NCBI GenBank assembly: GCA_040217695.1
Contig: JBEHWO010000130.1
Location: 1-16,045, forward strand
Length of the DNA stretch: 16,045 nt
Origin: CALARM01 sp040217695
Lineage (GTDB): Bacteria; Vulcanimicrobiota; SpSt-956; JAKJGF01
Direction: 5' to 3'
Part shown: piece by piece, positions 1 to 7,709 of the stretch
Position numbering within the stretch: the first letter of the stretch is position 1
Layout of the letters: the number at the start of each line of letters is the position of its first letter
Program-made: the position numbers and the translations under genes
The notes under the pieces: model-generated
What the model saw: the letters and a program-made list of their open reading frames with translations, nothing else
Database searches by the model: none
Told to the model about the DNA's origin: nothing

Positions 1-674
1 GACCGTCGTCTCTTGCAAGGATTATAAAAGCAGATAAAGGCACAAGGACTGAAGCACTTCTGAAACCATGCTGTATTATAAGCAGTTCGGGCATGATGAC
101 GGGAGGGCCTTCCGTATGGTATGCAAAACAGCTCATAGATAATCATAAAAATGCCATTCTCATAACAGGATATCAGGATGAAGAATCTCCCGGCAGAAGG
201 CTTCTGGAGATGGAAACAGGGAAAAGTGTAAAAATTGGTGACGAAGAATTTTTACTCGGTTGCAGAGTGGAAAGATATCATCTTTCGGCCCATGCCGATC
301 AGGGGCAGCTGTGTCAGTGGATAAGTTATATAAAACCGAAATCAATTATCCTGGTTCACGGAGATCCTTCTTCCGTTCAAACACTGAGAACAAAGCTTGC
401 AGATAAATATATTGTATGGAACCCGAAAACCGGTGAAACTGTAATGCCTCTCGGTAAACCTGAATGGATGACGGAAAAACTTAATTTTGTCATGAAAGGA
501 AAAGATATAAAATATAAAGGAAAAATGGAATTTCTGGATAAAGAAATAGTTATAAAAATAGATAAATCTATAGAAGACGATCCTCTCTGGCAGCAGTATT
601 ATGCAAATTATAAAGAAATTGAACTCAAGTGGCATGGCACGAGACTGCTCATGAGAGGGAGCGGTGAACAGTGA
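1..674 (+). CDS. Beta-CASP metallo-beta-lactamase family RNase-like protein, C-terminal part (partial)
   Basis: The gene enters from the left; its reading frame is open from base 3, so the true start lies outside the window. The visible 224 codons begin in the beta-CASP region. A Ser-Ser-Ser-Gly-Met-Met-Thr-Gly-Gly-Pro motif is followed by GYQDEE and GR, then SAHAD and VHGD, the last two being the metal-ligand histidine motifs of the closing metallo-beta-lactamase (RMMBL) part. This arrangement is typical of CPSF73-like/COG1236 proteins, which cleave RNA as zinc-dependent endo- or exonucleases in the cytoplasm. The N-terminal HxHxDH half is not visible. After the catalytic fold there is a tail of roughly 75 residues, lysine-rich and then acidic, ending GSGEQ, that I do not recognise. 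The gene ends at TGA 672-674. It is probably the last gene of its transcript, since a repeat-rich spacer follows. Confidence 0.88.
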   Translation, partial: PSSLARIIKADKGTRTEALLKPCCIISSSGMMTGGPSVWYAKQLIDNHKNAILITGYQDEESPGRRLLEMETGKSVKIGDEEFLLGCRVERYHLSAHADQGQLCQWISYIKPKSIILVHGDPSSVQTLRTKLADKYIVWNPKTGETVMPLGKPEWMTEKLNFVMKGKDIKYKGKMEFLDKEIVIKIDKSIEDDPLWQQYYANYKEIELKWHGTRLLMRGSGEQ

Positions 675-742
675 AATAATAAAGAGTGATTAGTGAAACT
701 TGTTTGTATTTTATAGTTAGTTTTATCCATAAATAATGACCT

Positions 743-812
743 CGTAATGCGTAAAGCGTAATGCGTGATGCGCAGGGATTAACGCGTCACGCGTAACGCG
801 TCACGCGTAACG
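743..812. repeat. Ten-unit in-phase heptanucleotide array (CGTAATG/CGTCACG/CGTAACG)
   Basis: Ten consecutive 7-bp units run without a phase break: CGTAATG, CGTAAAG, CGTAATG, CGTGATG, CGCAGGG, ATTAACG, CGTCACG, CGTAACG, CGTCACG, CGTAACG. Units 5 and 6 are degenerate; the last four alternate strictly. Similar four-unit arrays occur at 7619-7646, 12493-12520 and 14993-15020. The array lies in the 178-bp spacer between the beta-CASP gene and the 1146-residue gene, just before the parS-like palindrome. It resembles the short tandemly repeated sequences known from cyanobacterial intergenic DNA in period only; function is unknown. Confidence 0.9.
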
Positions 813-819
813 CTAAAAT

Positions 820-835
820 TGTTTCACGTGAAACA
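820..835. promoter_or_regulatory. parS-like ParB-binding centromere site
   Basis: TGTTTCACGTGAAACA is a perfect 16-bp palindrome that matches the canonical chromosomal parS consensus (TGTTNCACGTGAAACA) at every position. ParB/Spo0J binds such sites to organise and segregate origins, and they cluster near oriC. The site is intergenic, 17 bp before the start codon of the 1146-residue gene and about 6 bp before its Shine-Dalgarno. No parA or parB gene is in the window. I saw no second copy here. A coincidental perfect match of this length is unlikely, but binding is inferred. Confidence 0.8.
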
Positions 836-852
836 CATAGAGGGGGTAGAAA

Positions 853-3800
853 ATGAATATAAAGATAACAGAACATTCTTTGAAGGAAATATTTAATTCA
901 ACTATTACGGAACAGAAGGACCCTGAGGAATTCTTTACAGAACTGGGCACTCTTATTTTAAATAATTTTTTGTCTGTAAGAGTAATAGGAGAACTGGCTT
1001 ACAGCCTTAATACGGAAATATTTGAAGCATTCAAGGAAATTTTAAAGGCTTTTTTTACAGATCATCCCCCTTCGTGTTTAAAGAAAATCAATACAAAGGA
1101 AAGCCGTGCCGTTATAAGTCTTTACCTTGTATGGGCAGGCACCGGTTTTTATATAGATGAAAAGGAAAGACCGTTCTGGCCGTATATTTTCGAAGGTCTT
1201 GGTATAAAAGATGTCAAAATGTCCGGTCTCTTTGGCCATATGTTTATGGATTGCCTCAATGAGAACGAACTGGAACTCTTTGAAGATGTTTCTGACAGGC
1301 AGGGCTATGTGACGCGTATATTGTTTCATGGCCTTATCCCTCCTGCATATATAGATATATTTATGAAGGAATTTATGGAACCTGACCTGTCCGGAGAAAT
1401 ACATGAAAATGGCAAAAATCTTATAAATAAATGGATTAATGAAGATGAAAAAATTAGGAAAATTCCTAAAGGTCTTCAGAGCTTTCTCCAGTACGGCAAT
1501 CCTGTTAACAGCAATATCGTGGATAAAATCCTCTGTATGGCAGAAAGGTGGCATAAAGATAAGCCTGTGATTTACTGGCAGTGGGGATTGCCTGAATATA
1601 TAGTGAAATCTTTTCATAAATTTTTTAAAGAGAGCGATAAAATTTATAGACATGATGTGCCCTGTATTTTATTTAATCCTTCCATGGGATGTGCCCCTTT
1701 CATTATTACCGCCGGCGAAGAAGAAAGAGAGATAAACTGTAAAATTTTGAAGCAGGAAAAAGAAGAATATGTTAAAATTAATTGCAGGGAATATTCTCCG
1801 GCTCCGTCAGAAGAATGGCATGTTAAAATCCATGATAAAGACTATATTATTCACGGTAATTTCCCTGAAACCGATGGTATGAAGATTCCGCTCTTTATCT
1901 TTAACGGTAAAGATTATAAACTCGTAAATAATAAATATGCTGATGAATTATTTTTTATTTATTCCGAAGAATCCGATTTACGATGTTCTGCCGGATATAC
2001 TGTCTCTATGCCTCTTTACGGTAAGTGGAAGGGATGGAAAGCCCTTTACTGTAAATTTGATTGTGAACTTACTGTTTATTACAGTGGCCCTGATATAACT
2101 TTCTCCGAGATATTAAAAACAGATCTTCTCTTTAAAACTTCTAAAAATCTTATCAATAAACCCCTTCTTGTAACAGAAGACAAAATTCCTTCATGGATAA
2201 GATGTTCCGATGATATTCCTGTCATTACCCATCCGAGAAATTTGAAAATGTCTTTTACTGTGGATACGCTGTTGTTCTGGAGAAATGCTTCATGTGAAGT
2301 GGTCCGTACAGGCAGCGAAGAAGAACAGCAATCACTCTTTCAGATTAATTATGAACCGGAAGATAAAAGTATTTTTGTGCCTTTGAAATCTCCTGTACCG
2401 GGTCTTTATGAGATTCATGTCAGAGGTTCTATCGGAATGAAGGATATAATCCTTCCTTTTGTATATTTACCTTTCGAAGAATATAAAAGAGAATTTTCAC
2501 CGGACAATCCTCACAGAGCAAAGAGTTTTTCCCTTGTTTTTTCCAGAATGCCCGAATTTAAACCTTTAGAAAATACTTCTTTTAAATTTTACGGAAATAA
2601 AGTCAATTTTTTTCCTGAAGAAGACAGAGGAGAAGCTTCTCTTGGTATGAAATTATTTCCCGGTAAGGGGAAAGATGTGACTCTATTTCTTGACAGAAGT
2701 TATGCCAGATGGGCGAAGGTACATGACTCCGATGTTATTCACTGGTATGACTGGAAGTCGGTAAATGAATGTTTTCCGGCTCAGGAAATAGACACTTTTC
2801 ACGACAGTAAAATACTTGTGTCTGCTGATGAAGCAGAACTGTCATGTAAGGACGGTATATTGACATTTCTTCTGGAAATTTCCTCTGTGTCGGAAAAATT
2901 CCCATTGATTTCATGTGAATATGGCAGATTTAAATCCCTGTGGGTTCTGGAATTAAATGACTTTATTTCACAGTTAAAATCTTTCGGTGATTTCAGACAG
3001 GCAGATATTATTATGAAATATAAGAATATGTCTCTCTTTACATGGAGGAGGATAACGGAGTTTGAAAATCTTACGATTGAGTCGTTGAAAAATAAAAACA
3101 AAACAGAAGAGATAAAAATTAACTGGAAAGAAAACCCTGTGGATTTTATGTCTGACAGAATCCTCAGGTTATATCCTATCGAGAATCCTGATAAGATCAT
3201 GACGTTACCTTTAAAAGATTTTGAAAAACCGCCTGTTGTGATGAATATAAAATCTCCGGCAGAAGGAGGAGTGTGGTCTGCATCGTTATATGTCAGGCAT
3301 GACAGGCATTTTGACAGACCGGTTAAAGAAACGTTCTGGATGAGAATACCTGACAGATGGGTTGACTGGCTTGACTGGAATCATATAAATAGAGACAGAC
3401 CTCTCGAAGTGCCTGAAATATGGGAAAAGATGGAAGAAGAAAAAAAAATCTCTTTAACTCCATGGTCTTATTTTTCCTATCTTTTTTATAACGGCAAAGA
3501 CAGGCATTTAATTGATGAATTTAAGTCTTTAACAGGTAAGGAAATAATTATACGCCTCATACCTTTCTCCAGAGGTTCTCTGTGGGATGTTAAGGATGAC
3601 GCAGGAACTAAAATGACCCTTGAAGTGACTTCTTCAAGTCTTGATAATACAGGAGAAGATTCCTTTTATGCATGCAGTCCCTCTGACTGGTATAATATGC
3701 CTCCTGAAATTGAACTTACTCTGTCTGATATAAATGGCGGAGAAATATGGAGTTTTATTAAAAAGAAACATGATATCCCCCGTATAATATCTTCTTCGGG

Positions 3801-4293
3801 AGATACTATGTCTGTAGATAAATGGCTGAAAGATATATTAAAGAGTAATACCATTCAGGCGAAAATGCCCCTTGAAAGCATATGGCATAAATCTCTTTAT
3901 TTACCTGTTTTAAAATGGATTGACTGTGAAGATCAAATATTTGCTGCAGGTAAAAATCCTTCCGGCATTATTTCTGATTTAATTGACCCGGAAATAAACA
4001 GGCAGATTATTAAACTTCTGGACAGATGGAAAAATATATCACTGGACCCCCTGCTGGTCAAGCTTCTCAGTGAAAGGATAAGGCTTAAATCTCCCGATGC
4101 TCTTACCGGGGCCGTGGCATTTATCTGCAGATTAAAATCCAGAGGTTATGAAATTTCCTCTGAACTGGAAAGTCTAATAAAAGATACCTTTGATTTTATT
4201 AAAAAATTTTTACAGAGAGCTTTTTTGAGAGATCTTATTCTTGCAGAAATTTTCATAAGCTGGTATGCAGAAAATCTTATATGGAAAATTTAA
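853..4293 (+). CDS. Large protein of unknown function, 1146 aa
   Basis: I do not recognise this protein. The ATG at 853 is preceded by AGGGGGT (841-847) at good spacing, so the start is well supported. No signal peptide or membrane segment is visible, so it is probably cytoplasmic. Residues 1 to about 290 look helical and hold two striking motifs: FWPYIFEGLG (108-117) and YVTRILFHGLIP (152-163). The middle (about 290-960) is rich in short hydrophobic-polar alternation, Trp, Tyr and Pro, as expected of several beta-sandwich modules. The last ~170 residues return to helix. No nucleotide-binding loop, protease triad or nuclease motif stands out. Composition and codon use look like those of the neighbours. 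It stands alone between two spacers, directly downstream of a parS-like site. A scaffold or target-recognition subunit would fit the architecture, but this is a guess. Confidence 0.85.
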   Translation: MNIKITEHSLKEIFNSTITEQKDPEEFFTELGTLILNNFLSVRVIGELAYSLNTEIFEAFKEILKAFFTDHPPSCLKKINTKESRAVISLYLVWAGTGFYIDEKERPFWPYIFEGLGIKDVKMSGLFGHMFMDCLNENELELFEDVSDRQGYVTRILFHGLIPPAYIDIFMKEFMEPDLSGEIHENGKNLINKWINEDEKIRKIPKGLQSFLQYGNPVNSNIVDKILCMAERWHKDKPVIYWQWGLPEYIVKSFHKFFKESDKIYRHDVPCILFNPSMGCAPFIITAGEEEREINCKILKQEKEEYVKINCREYSPAPSEEWHVKIHDKDYIIHGNFPETDGMKIPLFIFNGKDYKLVNNKYADELFFIYSEESDLRCSAGYTVSMPLYGKWKGWKALYCKFDCELTVYYSGPDITFSEILKTDLLFKTSKNLINKPLLVTEDKIPSWIRCSDDIPVITHPRNLKMSFTVDTLLFWRNASCEVVRTGSEEEQQSLFQINYEPEDKSIFVPLKSPVPGLYEIHVRGSIGMKDIILPFVYLPFEEYKREFSPDNPHRAKSFSLVFSRMPEFKPLENTSFKFYGNKVNFFPEEDRGEASLGMKLFPGKGKDVTLFLDRSYARWAKVHDSDVIHWYDWKSVNECFPAQEIDTFHDSKILVSADEAELSCKDGILTFLLEISSVSEKFPLISCEYGRFKSLWVLELNDFISQLKSFGDFRQADIIMKYKNMSLFTWRRITEFENLTIESLKNKNKTEEIKINWKENPVDFMSDRILRLYPIENPDKIMTLPLKDFEKPPVVMNIKSPAEGGVWSASLYVRHDRHFDRPVKETFWMRIPDRWVDWLDWNHINRDRPLEVPEIWEKMEEEKKISLTPWSYFSYLFYNGKDRHLIDEFKSLTGKEIIIRLIPFSRGSLWDVKDDAGTKMTLEVTSSSLDNTGEDSFYACSPSDWYNMPPEIELTLSDINGGEIWSFIKKKHDIPRIISSSGDTMSVDKWLKDILKSNTIQAKMPLESIWHKSLYLPVLKWIDCEDQIFAAGKNPSGIISDLIDPEINRQIIKLLDRWKNISLDPLLVKLLSERIRLKSPDALTGAVAFICRLKSRGYEISSELESLIKDTFDFIKKFLQRAFLRDLILAEIFISWYAENLIWKI

Positions 4294-4488
4294 ATGGAAA
4301 AATTAAAAAAAAATTTTTTTAGAAGGATTTTTTTATATAAAAGTTAAATATATAGGTTTACTTTGTATGTTTATCAGGTAATCAAGAAAAATATCTTATC
4401 CTGGCTTGAGCCAATCCATTAAAGAATACCATTTCGCTATAAGGTCAATAAAATATCAGACCCATTCTTAACAGGCATTATACGGAAG

Positions 4489-4519
4489 TTGATTTCTATT
4501 TCCCGTCATCTGGTATGAT
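4489..4519 (+). promoter_or_regulatory. Candidate sigma-70 promoter (extended -10) for the kinase-PilM gene
   Basis: TTGATT (4489-4494) is followed after 19 bp by TATGAT (4514-4519), preceded by TGG, which gives the extended -10 form TGnTATGAT. The long spacer is tolerable because of the extended -10. Transcription would start near 4526, leaving a leader of about 100 nt. In an AT-rich spacer such matches can arise by chance. Confidence 0.45.
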
Positions 4520-4612
4520 GGAGTCTCATTGAAGAGATATCTTATATTTTTTCAGAGGAGTGGTTAATTAAAAAATTAATGTGGTGACTGAAGCGAATTG
4601 TATAAGGGAAAC

Positions 4613-4619
4613 GGGAGGT
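4613..4619 (+). promoter_or_regulatory. Ribosome binding site that decides a TTG start
   Basis: GGGAGGT lies 7 nt before the TTG at 4627. This supports TTG as start codon of the kinase-PilM gene and places the first zinc-ribbon cysteine at residue 4. No in-frame ATG lies between this site and the zinc ribbon. Confidence 0.8.
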
Positions 4620-4626
4620 TAAAACA

Positions 4627-7536
4627 TTGTCCAGTTGTATTTATTGTGGTAAAGAAATTACCAGTGAATCTGTATTTTGCCAGTTCTGCGGTTATAACAA
4701 TATTCCCCTCACACTTGAACCGGGTGTATTACTTCACAGCGGCAGATATGAAATTATTCAGACCCTTGAAACAGGGGGTATGGCTATACTCTATATTGCC
4801 AGGGATCATAATCTTGATACGTTATGTACCATTAAGATTATGACGGATAATTTTAAAGATCCTGAAGAAAGAGCATATGCAATCAGTAAATTCAAAGATG
4901 AAGCCGTTATACTTGCCAAGTTAAGACATCCGGGCCTGCCTGTCGTGCAGAATCATTTTGTAGAAGACATAAGATACTGTCTGGTTATGGATTATGTGAA
5001 AGGCAAATCCCTCGAAGATATCCTCTATGATGCTCTGTTGAATGATTATTATCTGAGCCCTGAACTTGTAATTAACTGGGGTATACAGATCTGTGATATC
5101 CTGGATTATCTTCATACCTATAAACCTATGATTATTCACAGGGATGTAAAGCCTGATAATCTTATGGAACATGAAGACAATCATGTCGTACTGGTAGATT
5201 TCGGTGTGGCTCATGTGTTTGAGAAAAGAGACCCGGGTACAAGTGTCGGTACAACAGGTTATGCATCACCTGAACAGTATCTCGGGAAAGCCTATCCTCA
5301 GAGTGATATTTTCGCTCTCGGCGCAACACTGCACAGACTTCTTACAGGATATGATCCTTCGGAAGCTGAAGGAAATCTTTTTATATATCCTTCTCTGAAT
5401 AAATATCGTGATGATATGCCTTCAGGACTTCAGGAGATAATTTCTAAAGCTACCGAAATGGAAGCAGAAAACAGATTTTCTTCTGCAAAAGAATTCAAGG
5501 AAGCTCTTTTGAAGATAAAAGTGGCAGATACACAGGTTAAACCGGAAGAATCGGTAAAGAAAACTTCTGCTCCTGTTTCTGAAAAACCATTGCTTTCAGA
5601 TATATTTAAAATAAAAACATCAAATCTCAATCAGTTCAAACAACAATTATCCAAAGTAATTGGCCTGGATATCGGTTCTCATGAGATAAAACTTTTACAG
5701 ATGGGTGTGGACTCCAAAGGGCATATGGGACCGAAATTAATCTCCTGTAAAAAAACTCCTGACAATACTGTTTCGAATGGTATGATAATTAACCCGAAAA
5801 AATTGAGTGAAACGATAAAATCTATGCTGAAAGATAAGGAGAATTTCGATGTCATTGCTTCTCTGTCTCCTTATTGTTCTGTTATAAGGACAATAAAAGT
5901 TCCTGTCACGTCTGCCGATAAACTTCCTTCCCTGTTATCATCCAGCCTCAAACAGATCATTCCTTTACCGGTAGAAGAATGTTATATTGACTATAAAATA
6001 CTTCCTTCTCATAATAATGACAGGGATATGAAAGTGAGAATAATAGCACTTGTAAAGAAAGCCTACGATAATCTCAAAGAGACGTTATTTCTGGCAAATC
6101 TGAAACCTGATAATGTTATTATAGAACCTTTTGCAATGACTGTTCTTGCCAATCTCATAATAAAAGATGAGATTAAAAGAAAAAATGTAGCTATAATAAA
6201 TATGGGTGATGAAGGTACTTCATTGACTCTTATGAAAGACGGCCAGCTTTCTCAGACAACTGTTTTCCCTTACGGCGGGCATAAATTGACTGAAGCTATT
6301 ATGCAGGCTGAAATGGTAGATTATGAACATGCAGAAGAACTTAAAAAGATTAAATATGATAATATAAAAGATATAAATAACACAAAGACCAACTTTTTTC
6401 ATCTTTTAATACTGCATGTCAAGGACTGGGCCACCGGGATTTCAAAAGCTCTGAGATATTTTGGTTCTGATTACAGACTGGATAAGTTTGACTCTATAAT
6501 TTTTTGCGGCGGTGCGATTCAATTCAGAGAGCTCCATAAATATATCAACACTCAACTTAAGATTAACTCATATAAATTCTGCCTTCCTAAAAATAAAAAG
6601 ACCAGTGTGAATAAACAGCAATTTATTCTTGATAAGGAAACCGCTCTCATGTCATGTATGGGCCTTATTATCAGTTCTTTTAAGGATTTAAAGGAAATAC
6701 ATGAAGTGGTAAGTCTGAATAATTTTGAATTATTTAAACTATATGATCGCCCGGCACAGGAAAAAGTCCTTCCCGGGGAAGACGATAAGAAGTCATCTTC
6801 CTTCGGAACAGATATAGAAAAAAGCTCTGATGAACCGGATAATTTGCCTGTCGGGGAAATTGAAGATATACAGGAAGATATAATTGAAAAAATTGAAATA
6901 GATGAAAAACCGGAAATTTCTGAAGAAGAAGAAAGGGAATTGGAAGAGGAAAAATCTATAAAATCTATGAGGCCAAGGACAACTCATTATATGTACATGT
7001 GCCATGCCTGTAACAGTATAAATAGATTTTCCGCCAAATTCTGTACATACTGCGGAGAGGATCTGGTAAAACTCAGAAGATTGAGTCTTCCCCGGGTCAT
7101 TTCTGAACAATCGGGTAGTATTTTGAAGTGCCCCAGGTGTAATACTCATAATAATTTACATGCAAAATTCTGCAAGTCCTGTGGCGTTACTTTTATAGAA
7201 ATGGCAAGTTTTTGTCTCACATGTAATACTATAAACAGAATTACGGCAAAATTTTGTAATACCTGTGGAGGCAATGTCAGAAAGGTTCTTGGTCTCGGAC
7301 TTTTCAAACAGCTTCCTTCTATTGCAACTGAATACAGGGAATGTCCTGAATGTAAAAATAAAAACAGAGTATTTGCAAAGTTTTGTAAGACCTGCAGGTA
7401 TGAATTTGTTACTCCCGGTTCAGAGAATTCACAGATACCTTTTATTACTCAGGAAATTACATCAAAAGAGCTTACAGAAGAACTTGACCTTATAAAAGAT
7501 ATGGAAGAATTGAGCGAAGATAATTTAAATGTATAG
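4627..7536 (+). CDS. Zinc ribbon - Ser/Thr protein kinase - PilM-like ATPase - four zinc ribbons fusion
   Basis: A 969-residue fusion that starts at TTG. An N-terminal zinc ribbon (C4, C7, C18, C21) is followed by a Hanks-type Ser/Thr kinase (about 38-298) with all key parts: TGGMA glycine loop, K70, HRDVKPDN (D173, N178), DFG (D191) and GTTGYASPEQ, so it should be active. Residues 345-695 match PilM, the actin-like ATPase of type IV pilus assembly: GLDIGSHEIKLLQ, a SLSPYCSVIRTIKVP stretch, IIPLPVEECYIDYKIL, INMGDEGTSLTL and YGGHKLTEAI. An acidic linker (about 710-780) leads to four zinc ribbons (C792/795/806/809, C835/838/849/852, C863/866/877/880, C906/909/920/923). No membrane segment is present. 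Known PilM binds the PilN cytoplasmic tail; no pilN follows here. I infer a kinase reading or steering a PilM-type ring at the inner membrane, with the zinc ribbons as docking modules. Kinase and PilM assignments are firm; the combined role is inference. Confidence 0.92.
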   Translation: MSSCIYCGKEITSESVFCQFCGYNNIPLTLEPGVLLHSGRYEIIQTLETGGMAILYIARDHNLDTLCTIKIMTDNFKDPEERAYAISKFKDEAVILAKLRHPGLPVVQNHFVEDIRYCLVMDYVKGKSLEDILYDALLNDYYLSPELVINWGIQICDILDYLHTYKPMIIHRDVKPDNLMEHEDNHVVLVDFGVAHVFEKRDPGTSVGTTGYASPEQYLGKAYPQSDIFALGATLHRLLTGYDPSEAEGNLFIYPSLNKYRDDMPSGLQEIISKATEMEAENRFSSAKEFKEALLKIKVADTQVKPEESVKKTSAPVSEKPLLSDIFKIKTSNLNQFKQQLSKVIGLDIGSHEIKLLQMGVDSKGHMGPKLISCKKTPDNTVSNGMIINPKKLSETIKSMLKDKENFDVIASLSPYCSVIRTIKVPVTSADKLPSLLSSSLKQIIPLPVEECYIDYKILPSHNNDRDMKVRIIALVKKAYDNLKETLFLANLKPDNVIIEPFAMTVLANLIIKDEIKRKNVAIINMGDEGTSLTLMKDGQLSQTTVFPYGGHKLTEAIMQAEMVDYEHAEELKKIKYDNIKDINNTKTNFFHLLILHVKDWATGISKALRYFGSDYRLDKFDSIIFCGGAIQFRELHKYINTQLKINSYKFCLPKNKKTSVNKQQFILDKETALMSCMGLIISSFKDLKEIHEVVSLNNFELFKLYDRPAQEKVLPGEDDKKSSSFGTDIEKSSDEPDNLPVGEIEDIQEDIIEKIEIDEKPEISEEEERELEEEKSIKSMRPRTTHYMYMCHACNSINRFSAKFCTYCGEDLVKLRRLSLPRVISEQSGSILKCPRCNTHNNLHAKFCKSCGVTFIEMASFCLTCNTINRITAKFCNTCGGNVRKVLGLGLFKQLPSIATEYRECPECKNKNRVFAKFCKTCRYEFVTPGSENSQIPFITQEITSKELTEELDLIKDMEELSEDNLNV

Positions 7537-7610
7537 GAATTTTTTAACTAAGTACCGCTCCAGGTAAGAGGGTATCCGAAAAAATCTGTACCATTTGCAG
7601 ACATGAGGTT

Positions 7611-7654
7611 TTTGCTCCCGTCACGCGTTACGCGTTACGCGTCACGAGAGCAAA
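7611..7654. terminator. Inverted repeat around a heptad array between convergent genes; possible bidirectional terminator
   Basis: TTTGCTC (7611-7617) is complementary to GAGCAAA (7648-7654). Between them lies a 30-nt insert made of four heptads that can itself fold partly. The structure sits between the 3' ends of two convergent genes (stops at 7536 and 7710), the usual place for a shared terminator. There is no clean T-run after the stem on either side, so termination strength is uncertain. Confidence 0.4.
7619..7646. repeat. Four-unit heptanucleotide array (CGTCACG CGTTACG CGTTACG CGTCACG)
   Basis: Four exact in-phase heptads, outer units CGTCACG and inner units CGTTACG. The array at 12493-12520 has the same outer units and a near-identical interior. 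It is framed by the TTTGCTC/GAGCAAA inverted repeat described separately, as if inserted into the loop of a hairpin. Confidence 0.9.
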
Positions 7655-7709
7655 TATGTATTATTTATGCTCACTACAGTAAATAATTTATCTGTTACGG
7701 TACCAAGAG

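Larger units (their letters stand above)
4294..4626. other. 333-bp spacer without a gene
   Basis: No plausible coding region or RNA gene is seen. It opens with A- and T-runs just after the stop codon, without a GC-rich stem. A small palindrome TGGCT-TG-AGCCA lies at 4402-4413 and an AT-rich one (TTAATT-AAAA-AATTAA) at 4564-4579; either could be an operator, but nothing supports this beyond symmetry. A candidate promoter is listed separately. This is the only long spacer in the window without a heptad array. Confidence 0.6.

Noticed and set aside
743..812. CRISPR array
   Set aside because: The units are 7 bp and directly adjacent, with no spacers; period and size do not fit CRISPR.
1078..1653. 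Long antisense frame within the 1146-residue gene
   Set aside because: No ribosome binding site and Phe/Ile-rich low-quality composition, as expected of the complement of an AT-rich coding strand.
4294..4340. Intrinsic terminator after the 1146-residue gene
   Set aside because: Only A- and T-runs are present; no GC-containing stem precedes the T-run.
4598..4843. 81-codon plus-strand frame overlapping the kinase-PilM start
   Set aside because: It overlaps the well-supported kinase gene in another frame and its GTATAAGGGAAAC context offers no proper ribosome binding site.
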